Positions 32,662 through 42,789 of a stretch of DNA of 64,000 nt are shown piece by piece. The position numbers were made by a program, and so were the translations under genes. This DNA comes from Plicaturopsis crispa FD-325 SS-3 (Eukaryota > Basidiomycota > Agaricomycetes > Amylocorticiales > Amylocorticiaceae), in the NCBI GenBank assembly GCA_000827205.1, contig KN832558.1:454792-518791 (forward strand), written 5' to 3'. The notes beneath the pieces were generated by a model, which saw nothing but the letters and a program-made list of their open reading frames with translations, was not told the origin of the DNA and did not search any database. The stretch's first letter is position 1, and each line of letters begins with the position of its first letter.

Positions 32662-35600
32662 TCACCAGTTCATGCTGCTCTGTTGAAGAATCGGCGCCGA
32701 GATCGCTGCGGGGGCGACTGGCCGTCGCTCGCGCATGCCGTTCGGACTGACACGCGAGTCGTACTCGGGTTCCTCTTGCCGCTCGCCCTGGAAGCCGCGA
32801 AGCGAGTCCTCCGCGTAGTAGAAGCTACGCCGCCGTTGGCCACCCAGGGAGTCGCGGTCGAATTCGTGTCCTTCTTGGGGAGGGAGACCTTGGAATTGTT
32901 GCGGGTCTGCCAAGCGCTGGTGGGCAAGTTCCTGGTTCCGTTGATACGCGCGCCATCCGAGGAAGCCGAGCACGAGCACTGCAATGGCACCCAGCGCACT
33001 GACGACACCGATGATGGCATCCTCGCGCACTTTGCTACTCCCGCTGTTGGTCGAGCTGTTATTGGAATTCGAGGCGCCGTCGCTCCCAGCGTTGGGGTCA
33101 GGCACGGAGTCAAGCGCGAAGCCGGAGTCGACTTGACCGGCAAGTTCCCCAGCAATGCCAGATACTCCGGTGTAGAAAGCAGATTGCTTCGCCTTCATCA
33201 TCTGCGAAAGCGTGCTCACATTGCCGCTGGGAACGTAGGCAAGGAACATGGTGCCCAGTTGTGCGACGTCGGCCGGGCCCTTGTACGAGGACGGGACATA
33301 CACTTGAAGCGCGAACTCCTTCACCTGGTCAGAAGTGATGTCCAGAGCGTTCTCAAGTACTTGTGGGAAGTATGCGAAGATCTCGCTCGACGCGACCGAG
33401 TTGGACGTCACGAACTGCCAGTTAAGCCTATTGGTGAACAGGATGCTGATGAGCGTGTACCCGCCCAGGCTCGTAGTGTCCAATTGCTGGAAGGGGTATA
33501 TTCTACCCGGAACGCCAGTTGGGAGCGAGGCTTGGGACATTGTGCCAGTAGTGGTAGTAGCGCTTTGGCTGAACGTACTCGTTGGGGCATCAGGGTCTGT
33601 CTGGGTAATGGTGCTCGAGGACGAGCTGGGCACCGATGCGAAGACCGCAGAAGTAGCACTGAAAAAGCCACTGAATTGGGAGTTGATAGTGGGGGTAGCA
33701 GTTGCTTTGACTGTGCTGTTGCCACCACTCTCGGACGCAGAGCTGGAGGATGAGACAGAAGCCGAGACGGAGCTGGTGGGGAACGAGATAATTGCAGTGC
33801 TGTTGCTGGTGCTGGTGGCGGTGGTTGCGTTGCCTGTAGCACTCGCTGAACTAGTGATGGTGCTGGAAGCGTTACCCGTGATTCTATAAAATAAAATTGA
33901 ATGGCGTCCATTTGAGCTTGGGGTATACAAACTCACGTGGAAGAGACAACAACTGAGGTGCAGCCGAAAACACCACCCAAAAGACCGCACGACTGCGACG
34001 CAGACGTAGTTACCGATGCAGACACAGAAGTAGTTGAACCTGTGACTGAAGCAGAGCTGGAGCCAGAAGCTGAGGTGGATCCTGAAACCGAGCTCGATGT
34101 ACTTCCAGAAGCGGATGCAGATGTAGATGCAGAGGAAGAGCTTGAGCATGGATCCAACCCAAGCAACCCGCAACCAGCGCTGGAGGACGTCGATGACGCT
34201 GAAGAAGCGGTTCCAGACGCAGTACCCGATGAGGTGATTGAGTCGCTCGAAGACGTAGCAGAGCCTGACTGCGATGCAGACGTGGATGTCGGGCATGGAT
34301 CCAACCCAAGCAATCCGCAGCCAGCGCTAGAAGATGTCGCCGACGCCGAAGAAGCGCTCCCGGTCGCGGTGCCCGATGTGGTGATCGAGTCGCTCGAAGA
34401 CGTGGCAGAGCCCGACTGCGATGCGGACGACGTCGTCGGGCAAGGATCTAACCCCAGCAATCCGCATCCAGTACTAGAGGATGTCGCGGACGCCGAGGAC
34501 GCTGTTGCTGATGGCGAGCTTGACGAGGTGACGGATCCATCGGAAGATGTAGCGGTGTCAGAGGGTGACGCGGTAGACGACGATGTGCAAGGTTCCAGTC
34601 CAAGGAGCCCACATCCACCTGTACTCGAAGTGGTAGGTGCCGGAGTGGACGTACCACTGCTGCCGGACGGGCTACTACTGTCAGATGAGCTACTGCTGTC
34701 AGACGTGGAGGTTGGTGTACTAGACGAGGAAGAGCACGGCGAGAGCCCAAGCAGGCCACAGCCGCCCGAACTGGAAGAAGTGGGGGTGGGACTCGATGAA
34801 GGAGCATCAGTGCTAGAAGAACTCGGTCCACCTGAGCTGGAAGAGGCTGAGGACGAAGGACAGTCATCAAGACCTAGCAATCCACAGCCGCCTCCAGTAG
34901 TGGATGAAGTAGGTGCAGCGCTCGACGACTCCGAAGAGGAGGCTGAAGATGAAGAGGCTGAGGACGAAGGACAGTCCTCAAGACCTAGCAATCCGCAGCC
35001 GCCTCCAGTAGTGGATGAAGTAGGTGCAGCGCTCGACGACTCCGAAGAGGAGGCTGAAGATGAAGACGCTGAGGACGACGACGATGTTGAGGACGAAGAC
35101 GATGAGCTCGAGCATGGTTCAAGGCCGAGTAATCCGCAGCCACCTGATTTGCTGCTGGACGTAGGTGACGGCGTGGGGGTTGGTGTGATAGACGTAGGAG
35201 GTACGGTCGTTGTCGGTGCCGATTGTGAAGAAGTAGACGACGGTTTTTCAGAGGTAGACGAGCAATCGCCAAGGATGCCGAGAATGCAGCTGTCGCCTCC
35301 AGAGCTGGATGCGGGCGAAGTGTCTAGTCACACTGCATGAGCCAGTGGTGAAGAACGCGGAGAATTAGATACTTACCTCTCGCGCTCGAGCTAGGGTTTG
35401 ACTGCCCAGAGCCGGATGACCCTCCGTCACCGCTATTCTGACCGTCGCCATTGTTTCCACCTATGAACACAAAACGTTCAGCGGGGTGAAAATCAACGTA
35501 GACACCGTGGCCACGTACCATCTCCTCCAAAGATCTGACGCCCTAATCTCCACCTCCGCTTATGCGGTTCTTCGAGAGAGCGACGCGCATGTGAGTGGTC

Positions 35601-35675
35601 GGAAGACGAGTGCGCTCGGGCGAGGACCAGGAGCGACGCGAGAAACAACAGAACAGTTCTGTAAGTAAAGTGCAT
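32662..35675 (-). CDS. Msb2-like signalling mucin (single-pass membrane protein)
   Basis: ATG 35675 begins MHFTYRTVLLFLASLLVLAR, a signal peptide. Two small introns (donor GTACGT, then GTAAGT) lead into a very long Ser/Thr-rich mucin region. It contains about ten copies of a Cys-bearing phrase, CGLLGLxxC, each followed by a Ser-rich spacer. A folded juxtamembrane part follows: YTLISILFTNRLNWQFVTSN, then EIFAYFPQVLENALDITSDQ and FALQVYVPSSYKGPADVAQL. Next come a polar stretch, one transmembrane helix (IIGVVSALGAIAVLVLGFLG) and a cytoplasmic tail of about 100 residues. This order, with the folded part just outside the membrane, fits the Msb2/Hkr1 class that senses surface or osmotic cues upstream of MAP kinases. 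The repeats carry regularly spaced cysteines, which is not something I associate with yeast Msb2. Confidence 0.65.
33960..35150 (-). repeat. Cys-containing mucin repeats (CGLLGLxxC plus Ser-rich spacer)
   Basis: Successive units carry CGLLGLEPC, CGLLGLEDC, CGLLGLDDC, CGLLGLSPC, CGLLGLEPC and three CGLLGLDPC, with a variant CGLLGGVFGC at the end and CILGILGDC before the first. Spacers are mostly Ser, Thr and Ala. The antisense strand is open for most of this length because Ser codons read as acidic codons in reverse. Confidence 0.85.
34843..35064 (-). repeat. Near-identical 111-bp direct duplication within the mucin repeats
   Basis: The segment starting GAGGCTGAGG at 34843 recurs at 34954 with very few differences, an offset of exactly 111 bases (37 codons). 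This marks the most recent unit expansion. Confidence 0.85.
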
Positions 35676-36532
35676 TGACGGCGTCGTTAGTGGGTTAATT
35701 TGATAGCTGTTTGTGAGCTAGAAGTGCTGAAAAGCTGGCTGCTGGACGCTGGGAGATGCGTCCTGCGAAATATGAACGAGTGTGGTGGAAGGTTGCTTGT
35801 TGTTATGCAATAAGAATAGGAATTGTGGCGGCGGAGAGGGCGACGGAGGCCCTCGTCAAATGGCGAACGAAAACTAGGATAGTTAACGAACGGCTGGCGG
35901 AGGAGGAGGAGCAGAGAGAAAGGGAAAGGAGCGACGGTGGTGAAATGAAGGGCGACAAGATGTACAGCTTCGCTTGTCAATCGGGTTCCCTTTCCTCATC
36001 AATCCCCCATGTTTCAACTTTTTGTGCCTGGCACACTCTCTACCTACTCTCAACATTTACTTGTTTTACGGACTGGCTATGCGATTAAGTATACCAGAGG
36101 AGGGCCGGACGGAGATAGCCCATATGCCCAGCTTTTGCGCCGCAAATTCCAGTATGAATGACTTTTTTGCAATTGAGCACCGTGGCAACGTTCGCATCGA
36201 ATCTCGATTCTCGTCATCTGTCTTCTCAGATGACAGGCGCACGCGTAAACATATCTTTCGCTTGCCTTCCGCCATGTTTTGTTATAATTATGTTGATATG
36301 ATGTACTGCTACTAACTGGACTTCGTTCCTAAGATGTCGTCTCAGCTCACTCTGCCAACGTATTGGCTGCACATGTAAGGGTAAAGCAGTATGCACATTG
36401 CCCTGATCAATGAACGTGTGCCAACTGTATACGAGGCTGCAACTTGAAGCAGGTCCAAGTGGGCAATACTCGCAGAGGAGCCCCAAGGAAAAGTAAAGCA
36501 GGCTGTGTATTAGAGGTAGTAAGTACCCCATT
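35676..36532. other. Intergenic, no gene seen
   Basis: This is the promoter of the mucin gene and the 3' flank of the hypothetical gene beyond. A purine-rich tract lies at about 35895-35935. Short frames show no domain. Confidence 0.4.
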
Positions 36533-38190
36533 TCAGACAAAAAAAGCGGCCGATTCTTTTCTGGACCCATCACCGCTAGAGCAAAGCCCTCTCTCCGGCA
36601 GCAGGTCCGCATCCTCGTACCACGACGGAAAGGCGCAGATCGGGCGGCTGTGGCAAGTGGCTACACGACCTGCGACCCAGACGGCGAACGACACCTCGGT
36701 CTCGACCCACAGACTCGCTCTCAGATCGTACAGTTTGAGGCCCCCTCCGCGGCTACCGGTGACAGACGCGAGCTCCTCCATGAACGCAGATAGCGAGATG
36801 TCCTCCGCGACGTGAAGAGTAATGAGTGGGCCCACCAGAGGCTGGACTTTGATGTCAACGAATCCCTCCCGGACGGTGCAGTCGTCATGCGCGGAGACTG
36901 GAGCCACAGCAGACTCCGTAGCAAGGTTAGGCGCGAGCTCGGGTTTGTTTTCCTTGTCTTTGCGGCTAGTGTTCCAGAGCACGATGGAGTCGACGAAGCT
37001 CCGTTTCTTGTGCAGTTTGGGGGCTTTCGGAGCGGTGGGTACGGTAGTGGGCTGAGCCTGCTCCTGGATGCGCTTGAGAGCAGAGGCAGAGACGGCCATA
37101 ACAGGGTAATTCTCTATCTCCGGCATCACAAGTGGCTCGTAGTCATGAGCGACGTCCGGGGAAGCCTCCACGAGCGCCGAATTGACACGACGAGTATCGG
37201 TGGTCCACGCCTCGGGCGTCAGAATAGAAGGGGGTATCGTTGAGGCAGGGCGAATGACGGGGCTAGTGCGACGGCGCTTCTCTTGCGCGTTAGCTTGCGG
37301 CTCGTCCTCGATCCTCCGTTTCCTAGACGAGGTCTGTGCGCCGCGGGCATCTGAAGCGAGTATTTCTGGAGATAGAGCGCTGGAGGTGGCTCTATGGACA
37401 TTGATAACTATCGAGACGGCGTGCTGAAATTGATTCTACGGGGAGTCTATTTAGCACATCGCATAACGAAGCTGACGGAAAGTCATACCTTGCCGTTTGA
37501 GGGTCTTGATTCTTCGTGTCGACGAACATCTTTTCCAGCCATTTCCAACCCGAGTCTTGACGCTCTCGGAGAGACAGCAATCCTAGAAAGATCGTTCGAG
37601 AGGGCGTCCACCGCATCGCGGTCGTGAAAAGATCCTGTATCAGCCCTCAAAGCAGAAACCGCCATAGCGTAAAGAGCGGACGGACGGAGTACGAGAAGGG
37701 TAGATAACGTCCTTCACCGACCACTTTGTAGGCTAGCTGGTGCGGGAGTCTTATTTTGACCCTGACCAGGTTGAGGCTGCCATGTTTTTTCTTGAAAGAC
37801 GAAGCCGGGTAATACATATACCTAAAATTTGTACGGGGTCTACCATAGTGAGGTGCAGATGAGAGGGAGCTACCCCGGCTCGATAGGACATTGAGCGGGA
37901 GCTCTGGAAGGGAAGTTGGCAGCGACTGAGCGACTCGGAGTCCCAGCCTCTGAGACCATCCCGGCCTGATCCTTGTATCGCGTGTGAATGTGTAATTTTG
38001 AGGTGTCCGGGAGGAGAAAAGCATGGTATGACCTTCGAGCTGAGAATACATGGAAGCCATTATACCGCCAGCGTTGAGGGAGTTGAGAGCGAAAGCCGGT
38101 GCCAACTTAGTTGGCTGAACCACTGAATTCAAAGTCAGCGGCTGTCGATCGGCTCTTGCCCCGCTTGCCACGCTCTTCAAATATTGTCAT
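36533..38190 (-). CDS. Hypothetical protein, exon structure uncertain
   Basis: An open stretch at 36533-37171 encodes a Lys-rich segment (APKLHKKRSFVDSIVLWN), then DGF-type strands (REGFVDIKVQPLVGPLITLH, LSAFMEELASVTG, LYDLRASLWVETEVSFAVWV) that look like a small folded domain. Upstream open stretches at 37392-37616 and 37647-38180 may be further exons. An ATG at 38190 (MTIFEERGKRGKSRS) is only 72 bases from the start of the divergent Sec14-like gene and would be a natural first codon. I cannot place the splice sites with confidence and do not recognise the family. The end at 36533 is the stop of the open frame; the real last exon may differ. Confidence 0.4.
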
Positions 38191-38262
38191 TGAACTTTGA
38201 ACCAACCGCACGTCTTTGTGAAAGTCACCGTTCGTCTGCCTGCAGAGTTGGACTCGCACGCA

Positions 38263-39478
38263 ATGGGAGAACCATCCGTAGCAACCACTGATCTGCTTGC
38301 CGGACATCTTGGCCACCTATCCAAGGACCAAGAGGACAAGTTCGCCGTCTTCAAGCGAAATATCGCTACCGCATCCCTATATGTCCCTCAGTCCGCCAAT
38401 GGCACCCCGGCATCGCATGACGATGTGACCCTTATGTACGTAGAAGGTTTGACTCGGTTGTCGTCTATACTCAATCCCTGGTTTGAACAGGCGTTTCCTC
38501 CGTGCGAGGAGATTTGACCCGCACAAAGCACAGAAACAATTTGCCGACGCCGAGGCATGGCGGAAGGAGCATGATGTGGAAAACCTCTACGCAAACTTTG
38601 ACCCCGAAGAGTTCGAATCCTCGAGACGGTTCTACCCGCAATGGACAGGACGGCGTGATAAGGTCAGTAAACTCGCTCGTGTTGAGAGACAAGTGTCGCC
38701 ATGCTGAGCAGTGGCGCGCATTTTCTGTAGCAAGGCCTTCCGCTCTATGTCTATCGGATAGCATCGTTATCTGGACCTCTTGAAGCGGAGCTCAAGGACG
38801 TCCCGGTTCAACGTCGGTACCAGCGCATGTGCACACCCTTCCGTCGTCTCGCGTACGCCCCCGTTTTAATGTTTTATTTTAACCCTCCTTCAGTGTTTCG
38901 CTATACGAGACCATGACGCGATTCGTGATGCCCCTCTGCACCTATCTGCCGCATACAACTGCACCGACACCGGTCTCCAGCGTCACCACTATTATCGACC
39001 TGGAGAATGTATCGTTTGGGTTGATGTGGACATTGCGCAACCACTTGCAACAAGCCTCGACGCTCGCTACCGCTAACTACCCAGAAACGCTGAACACGAT
39101 TGCGGTAGTAAATGCGCCTTCGTTTTTTGCTACGGTTTGGGGCTGGGTCAAGGTCAGTTTGATGTGTCTTCCTTGCATTTGTTGCCGATCATGCCGTTTC
39201 TCAATGACCTCGCCCTCCAGAACTGGTTCGACGAAGGCACGCGTGCCAAGATCCATATACTATCTCATGACCCGGGTGCTACTCTGCGCACCCTAATCGA
39301 CAGTCCAAACCTGCCGAAACATTACGGCGGTGAACTGGACTGGAAGTATGAGGATGCGCCGAATCTAGATGCTGAGACGCGTGCAGTCATTGGGGAGGCA
39401 ATGCCGAAAGGGCCAGTAATTTTCGTTGACGGGAAAGTGGCTCGACCACCGAGGGGAAACGCGGAGGCCTCGAAGTAG
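38263..39478 (+). CDS. Sec14-like CRAL-TRIO lipid transfer protein
   Basis: This is a phosphatidylinositol/phosphatidylcholine transfer protein of the Sec14 superfamily, acting at Golgi or other membranes. ATG 38263 starts MGEPSVATTDLLAGHLGHLS. The CRAL-TRIO N part is RFLRARRFDPHKAQKQFADA, then YPQWTGRRDK and GLPLYVYRIA. The lipid-binding part reads VTTIIDLENVSFGLMWTLRN, YPETLNTIAVVNAPSFFATV and WVK joined to NWFDEGTRAKIHILS, and ends LPKHYGGELDWKYEDAPNLD. Six or so exons are needed; the junction WVK-NWFDEGT uses an acceptor at 39219-39220. The stop is at 39478. These blocks closely follow yeast Sec14, including the basic K/R residues of the head-group site. Confidence 0.9.
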
Positions 39479-39759
39479 GGTATCCTCGCCTTGGACACAT
39501 AGACCATGGCCTGCTTATATTTTGTATTTTCTATCTTATACATATAAGTAGCTTTAAGTAAACTTGACTTTTGAGTTTTGAAGCGCTCGAGGCAATTTGG
39601 GAGACGGAGTGCTAAAAATGTGTGGTCTGCTCTGCCCAAGCTCTGCCGAAGACGCGTCGCGTTTGCCGCAAGCCGCTTTCGTTCGCACTCGGGTCCTGCC
39701 ACCACATATTTAGTTCCTTTAGCAGAGGCTACGCCCACCACCTACACTCATAAGGCACC

Positions 39760-40269
39760 ATGGCACATAGCTTGTCCTCGGACTGCACACCTCTCAAGCA
39801 CGAGTACGACAACTGCTTCAACGCGTGGTTTGAAGGGTATCTCCAGCCAGCCGTCGCTCTAAATACATCTGGGACGGGTACAGGCGCCGGCTATAAAGAC
39901 ACCAAGGACCAGCGTGCGGCGTACTCCAAGCAGAAAGCGGACGAGTTCAATAACAGCTGCGGGAAAATATGGGAGCAATATCGAGGATGCGTTCAGGTAT
40001 GTTGAAATCAGCAAAATCCTACTCCTCCTTGTTAACCTATCTGCTCACTCGACACGATGTTTGCCGCCATTCCCACCCCATCCTCACCTCCGCTCTCACA
40101 CACCCACTACTGCTACCATATCAACGCCTCACAGAAAGCCGTCCGTGAAAAAGGCCTGGACGAGTTGCTCTTACAAGCACGAGTCGAAAATCCCCTCGTC
40201 AACCCAGATACAAGGGATGGTGGTGATGCACTCGCTGGAGGTAGTATAGGTGAAGGCGGGAAGAAGTGA
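39760..40269 (+). CDS. MDM35: Mdm35/TRIAP1 twin CX9C intermembrane-space protein
   Basis: This small partner of Ups1/PRELI proteins carries phosphatidic acid or phosphatidylserine between the mitochondrial membranes. ATG 39760 starts MAHSLSSDCTPLKHEYDNC, the first CX9C, followed by FNAWFEGYLQP. The second CX9C is CGKIWEQYRGC near the end of exon 1. After one intron the second exon gives KAVREKGLDELLLQARVENP and a Gly-rich tail ending at 40269. Twin CX9C proteins are imported by the Mia40 route. The insert ALNTSGTGTGAGYKD between the two halves and the Gly-rich tail are small additions to the family core. The neighbour upstream is also a lipid transfer gene, in the same orientation. Confidence 0.95.
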
Positions 40270-40871
40270 TGGCACCGACAGGCGGAGTCATGAGGGAGGA
40301 GACGCGACCTAACGTGAGCACTTCGCACCTCGCTCGTCGACTGCCAGCTGTGCTTCGAGGCGCCATGTCCTTCGGCATCACCTTACTCTGCGCATCTATA
40401 TCGTACAATCACCCGGCACTACCACCGACATCATCCACTCGCATACATCTCCACTAGATGCCACAATCTAACTTATTCTCCTCCACCACCCCTCAGTCGT
40501 ACTTTGCTGAACATCAAAATTCAAGTTTCGTCTTATCCTCATTCGTCAATGGCATCCGCGACCATCCAGCGGCGCCGACACAACACTTTGTCTCCTCGCC
40601 ATATAGGCCGCCATTCTTCTCCGCTGTGCCCCGGCTTGCACGGCAAATCTTTTTAAGTAGGCCAGATTCAGACGGCCGCGGAAATGCGGAAGACAAGGAG
40701 TCGAGAGGGGCTTCGCGTACGAGCCTAGGCCTTGCCTCCGCATCTGCCCCGCAGACTCAGTACTACTCGTGCTAAGTCCAGCTCCATAGAGGGCACCAGA
40801 GCCCCTGGGGCACTGTACACGGGACCGCGTATAAATACAATCGGCACGCTCCACACCCCTCTCGAGGCCGG
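40270..40871. other. Intergenic, no gene seen
   Basis: This is the 3' UTR of MDM35 and the promoter of the alcohol dehydrogenase gene. No recognisable gene. Confidence 0.4.
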
Positions 40872-42288
40872 ATGTCGTCTATTCATGTCAAACGCCTGAC
40901 TCTGCCCGTCCTTCGCAGACGAATTGGACCCCTGTCTTCCCACTCTAGGCTTTGCCACAGTTGCTGCAGCCGCCCTTCAAATTACACCGCGAATTCGAAT
41001 ACTCGCTACCTTACGCCCCCGATAGCAAACCCCACTCCTGTTTTGCAATCTCCTTTTAACATAACGAACCATCACACTCGTAACGCACACTTTGCTGTTA
41101 AAACAATCTCGATGCCCGCTACCATGAAGGCGCTCGTTTACCGCGGAGAGACTATTAGCCATGAAGAAGTCCCCGTGCCCGAGCTTCTGAGCGCGACGGA
41201 CGCCATCGTGCGCATGACCAAGACAACTATCTGCGGTGCGTTAATACCTATAGCCTACTTGATCGTGTATTCGTACTTACCGATAGCACACTCATGCCCC
41301 TAAACAGGCACAGACTTGCATATTTTGAAAGGCGATGTACCGACGTGCAAGCCCGGCACTATCCTCGGCCACGAGGGTGTCGGCGTCGTCGAGCAGCTCG
41401 GCAGTGCAGTGCAAGGCTTCAAGGTCGGTGACAACGTCATTGTCAGCTGCATCACTGCATGTGGCACCTGCAAATTCTGCCTCCGCGGCATGCCGTCCCA
41501 CTGCCTGTAAGTTGCCTCGAATTCAACTTTGCGAGCTCATATTCATACCCTTAAACAGTACTGGCGGTTGGATCCTCGGCAACACTATCAATGGCACGCA
41601 AGCTGAATATGTGCGTATTCCGCACGCGTCGTCCTCCCTCCACCCCGCACCGTCGAACCTCCCTGCCTCCGCGCTCGTCATGCTCTCCGACATTCTTCCC
41701 ACCGGATACGAGTGCGGCGTTCTCAACGCGCGCGTTCAGCCCGGCTCACGTGTCGCCATTGTCGGTTGTGGTCCCGTCGGCCTTGCTGCATTGCTCACGG
41801 CACAGCTATACTCTCCCAGCCAGATCCTGTGTATCGACACGGACCCTTCACGGCTCGCGGTTGCAAAGAAACTAGGTGCGACGCACACGCTCGTTAGTAG
41901 CGGCGACCAAGCGGAGGTTGTAAAGCGGGTGATGGAGGTCACTGGCGGGGATGGCGTGGATGCGGCAATCGAGGCGGTGGGTGTGCCTCCGACGTTCGAA
42001 CTCTGCACGGCGATCATCGCACCCGGTGGGGTGGTGGCCAACGCAGGAGTGCACGGAAAGCCCGTGACGCTACACTTGGAGACCCTGTGGAGTCAAAACA
42101 TCTCGATCACGACACGGCTGGTAGATGCAAGAACGACGGCCATGCTGCTCAAGATGGTGGAGGCAGGCAGCCTCAATGCCGGTGCGTTGGTTACACACGA
42201 GGTACCGTTCGTAGACGGGGAGAAGGCGTATAGTGTCTTTGGCCAGGCTGCGGTGGAAAAGGCGTTGAAGGTTGTCATCAACTTCTAG
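40872..42288 (+). CDS. Zinc-dependent alcohol dehydrogenase (MDR family)
   Basis: This is an NAD(P)-dependent medium-chain dehydrogenase that oxidises an alcohol or reduces a carbonyl; the substrate is unknown. Three exons read MKALVYRGETISHEEVPVPE, then ICGTDLHILKGDVPTCKPGT, ILGHEGVGVVEQLGSAVQGF and ACGTCKFCLRGMPSHC. The catalytic-zinc residues (Cys of ICGTDLH, His of GHE) and the four structural-zinc cysteines are present. The nucleotide-binding site is VAIVGCGPVGLAALL, followed by a Rossmann fold. The sequence ends VEKALKVVINF at 42288. ATG 40872 gives an N-terminal extension of about 80 residues rich in Arg, Ser and His, likely a mitochondrial presequence; inner ATGs at 41112 and 41124 would give a cytosolic form. 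Confidence 0.92.
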
Positions 42289-42789
42289 TATTCAAACCGT
42301 AACGAAACTGTACTTTCAAAGTGTCTTCTTTATTCTCAGTTGTATCCATGTATATATGTACTCTAGTCGCTTGCAAACTAGTAATCGCATGTCCTCACAG
42401 GGCTCATACTTGAATCAGTATTTTGCGGCGTTTTTCTCGAGTGCTTTGCGTGCAAACCAATTGCTAGCCTCAGGCCTGTGCTACAGAAGGAGGTACGACT
42501 GTTGGTGTCTGTCTAGGAGAGACTAGGCCTGTGCGCACTCCATGGAAAGCTTGAAGAGAGTTGTGCACTTTACTGTCAACGGACCTCGATCGGCTGCCGT
42601 TTGTATGATGAGAATTCAGCAAGCACTGACACAGGTCCCAAGAAAAATGTGCGATCTATTCGTGAACAACAATGCGGATAATGATATGGCAAAATTGACA
42701 AGAATTGAGGAAGAATGTAGCACCAAGAATGCAAATGCGAATGTCCATGTGTGTCGAAAAAAGAGGTAAAAAATGCGTTTTGTTCAAGT
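42289..42789. other. Convergent 3' region
   Basis: This lies between the stops of the alcohol dehydrogenase and SCC2 genes, which face each other. No gene is seen. Confidence 0.5.

Noticed and set aside
33937-35340. Long + strand open frame of 467 codons, very acidic
   Set aside because: It is the antisense shadow of the mucin gene: Ser codons of the repeats read as Glu, Asp and Val codons in reverse, and the - strand has a signal peptide, folded domain and membrane helix.
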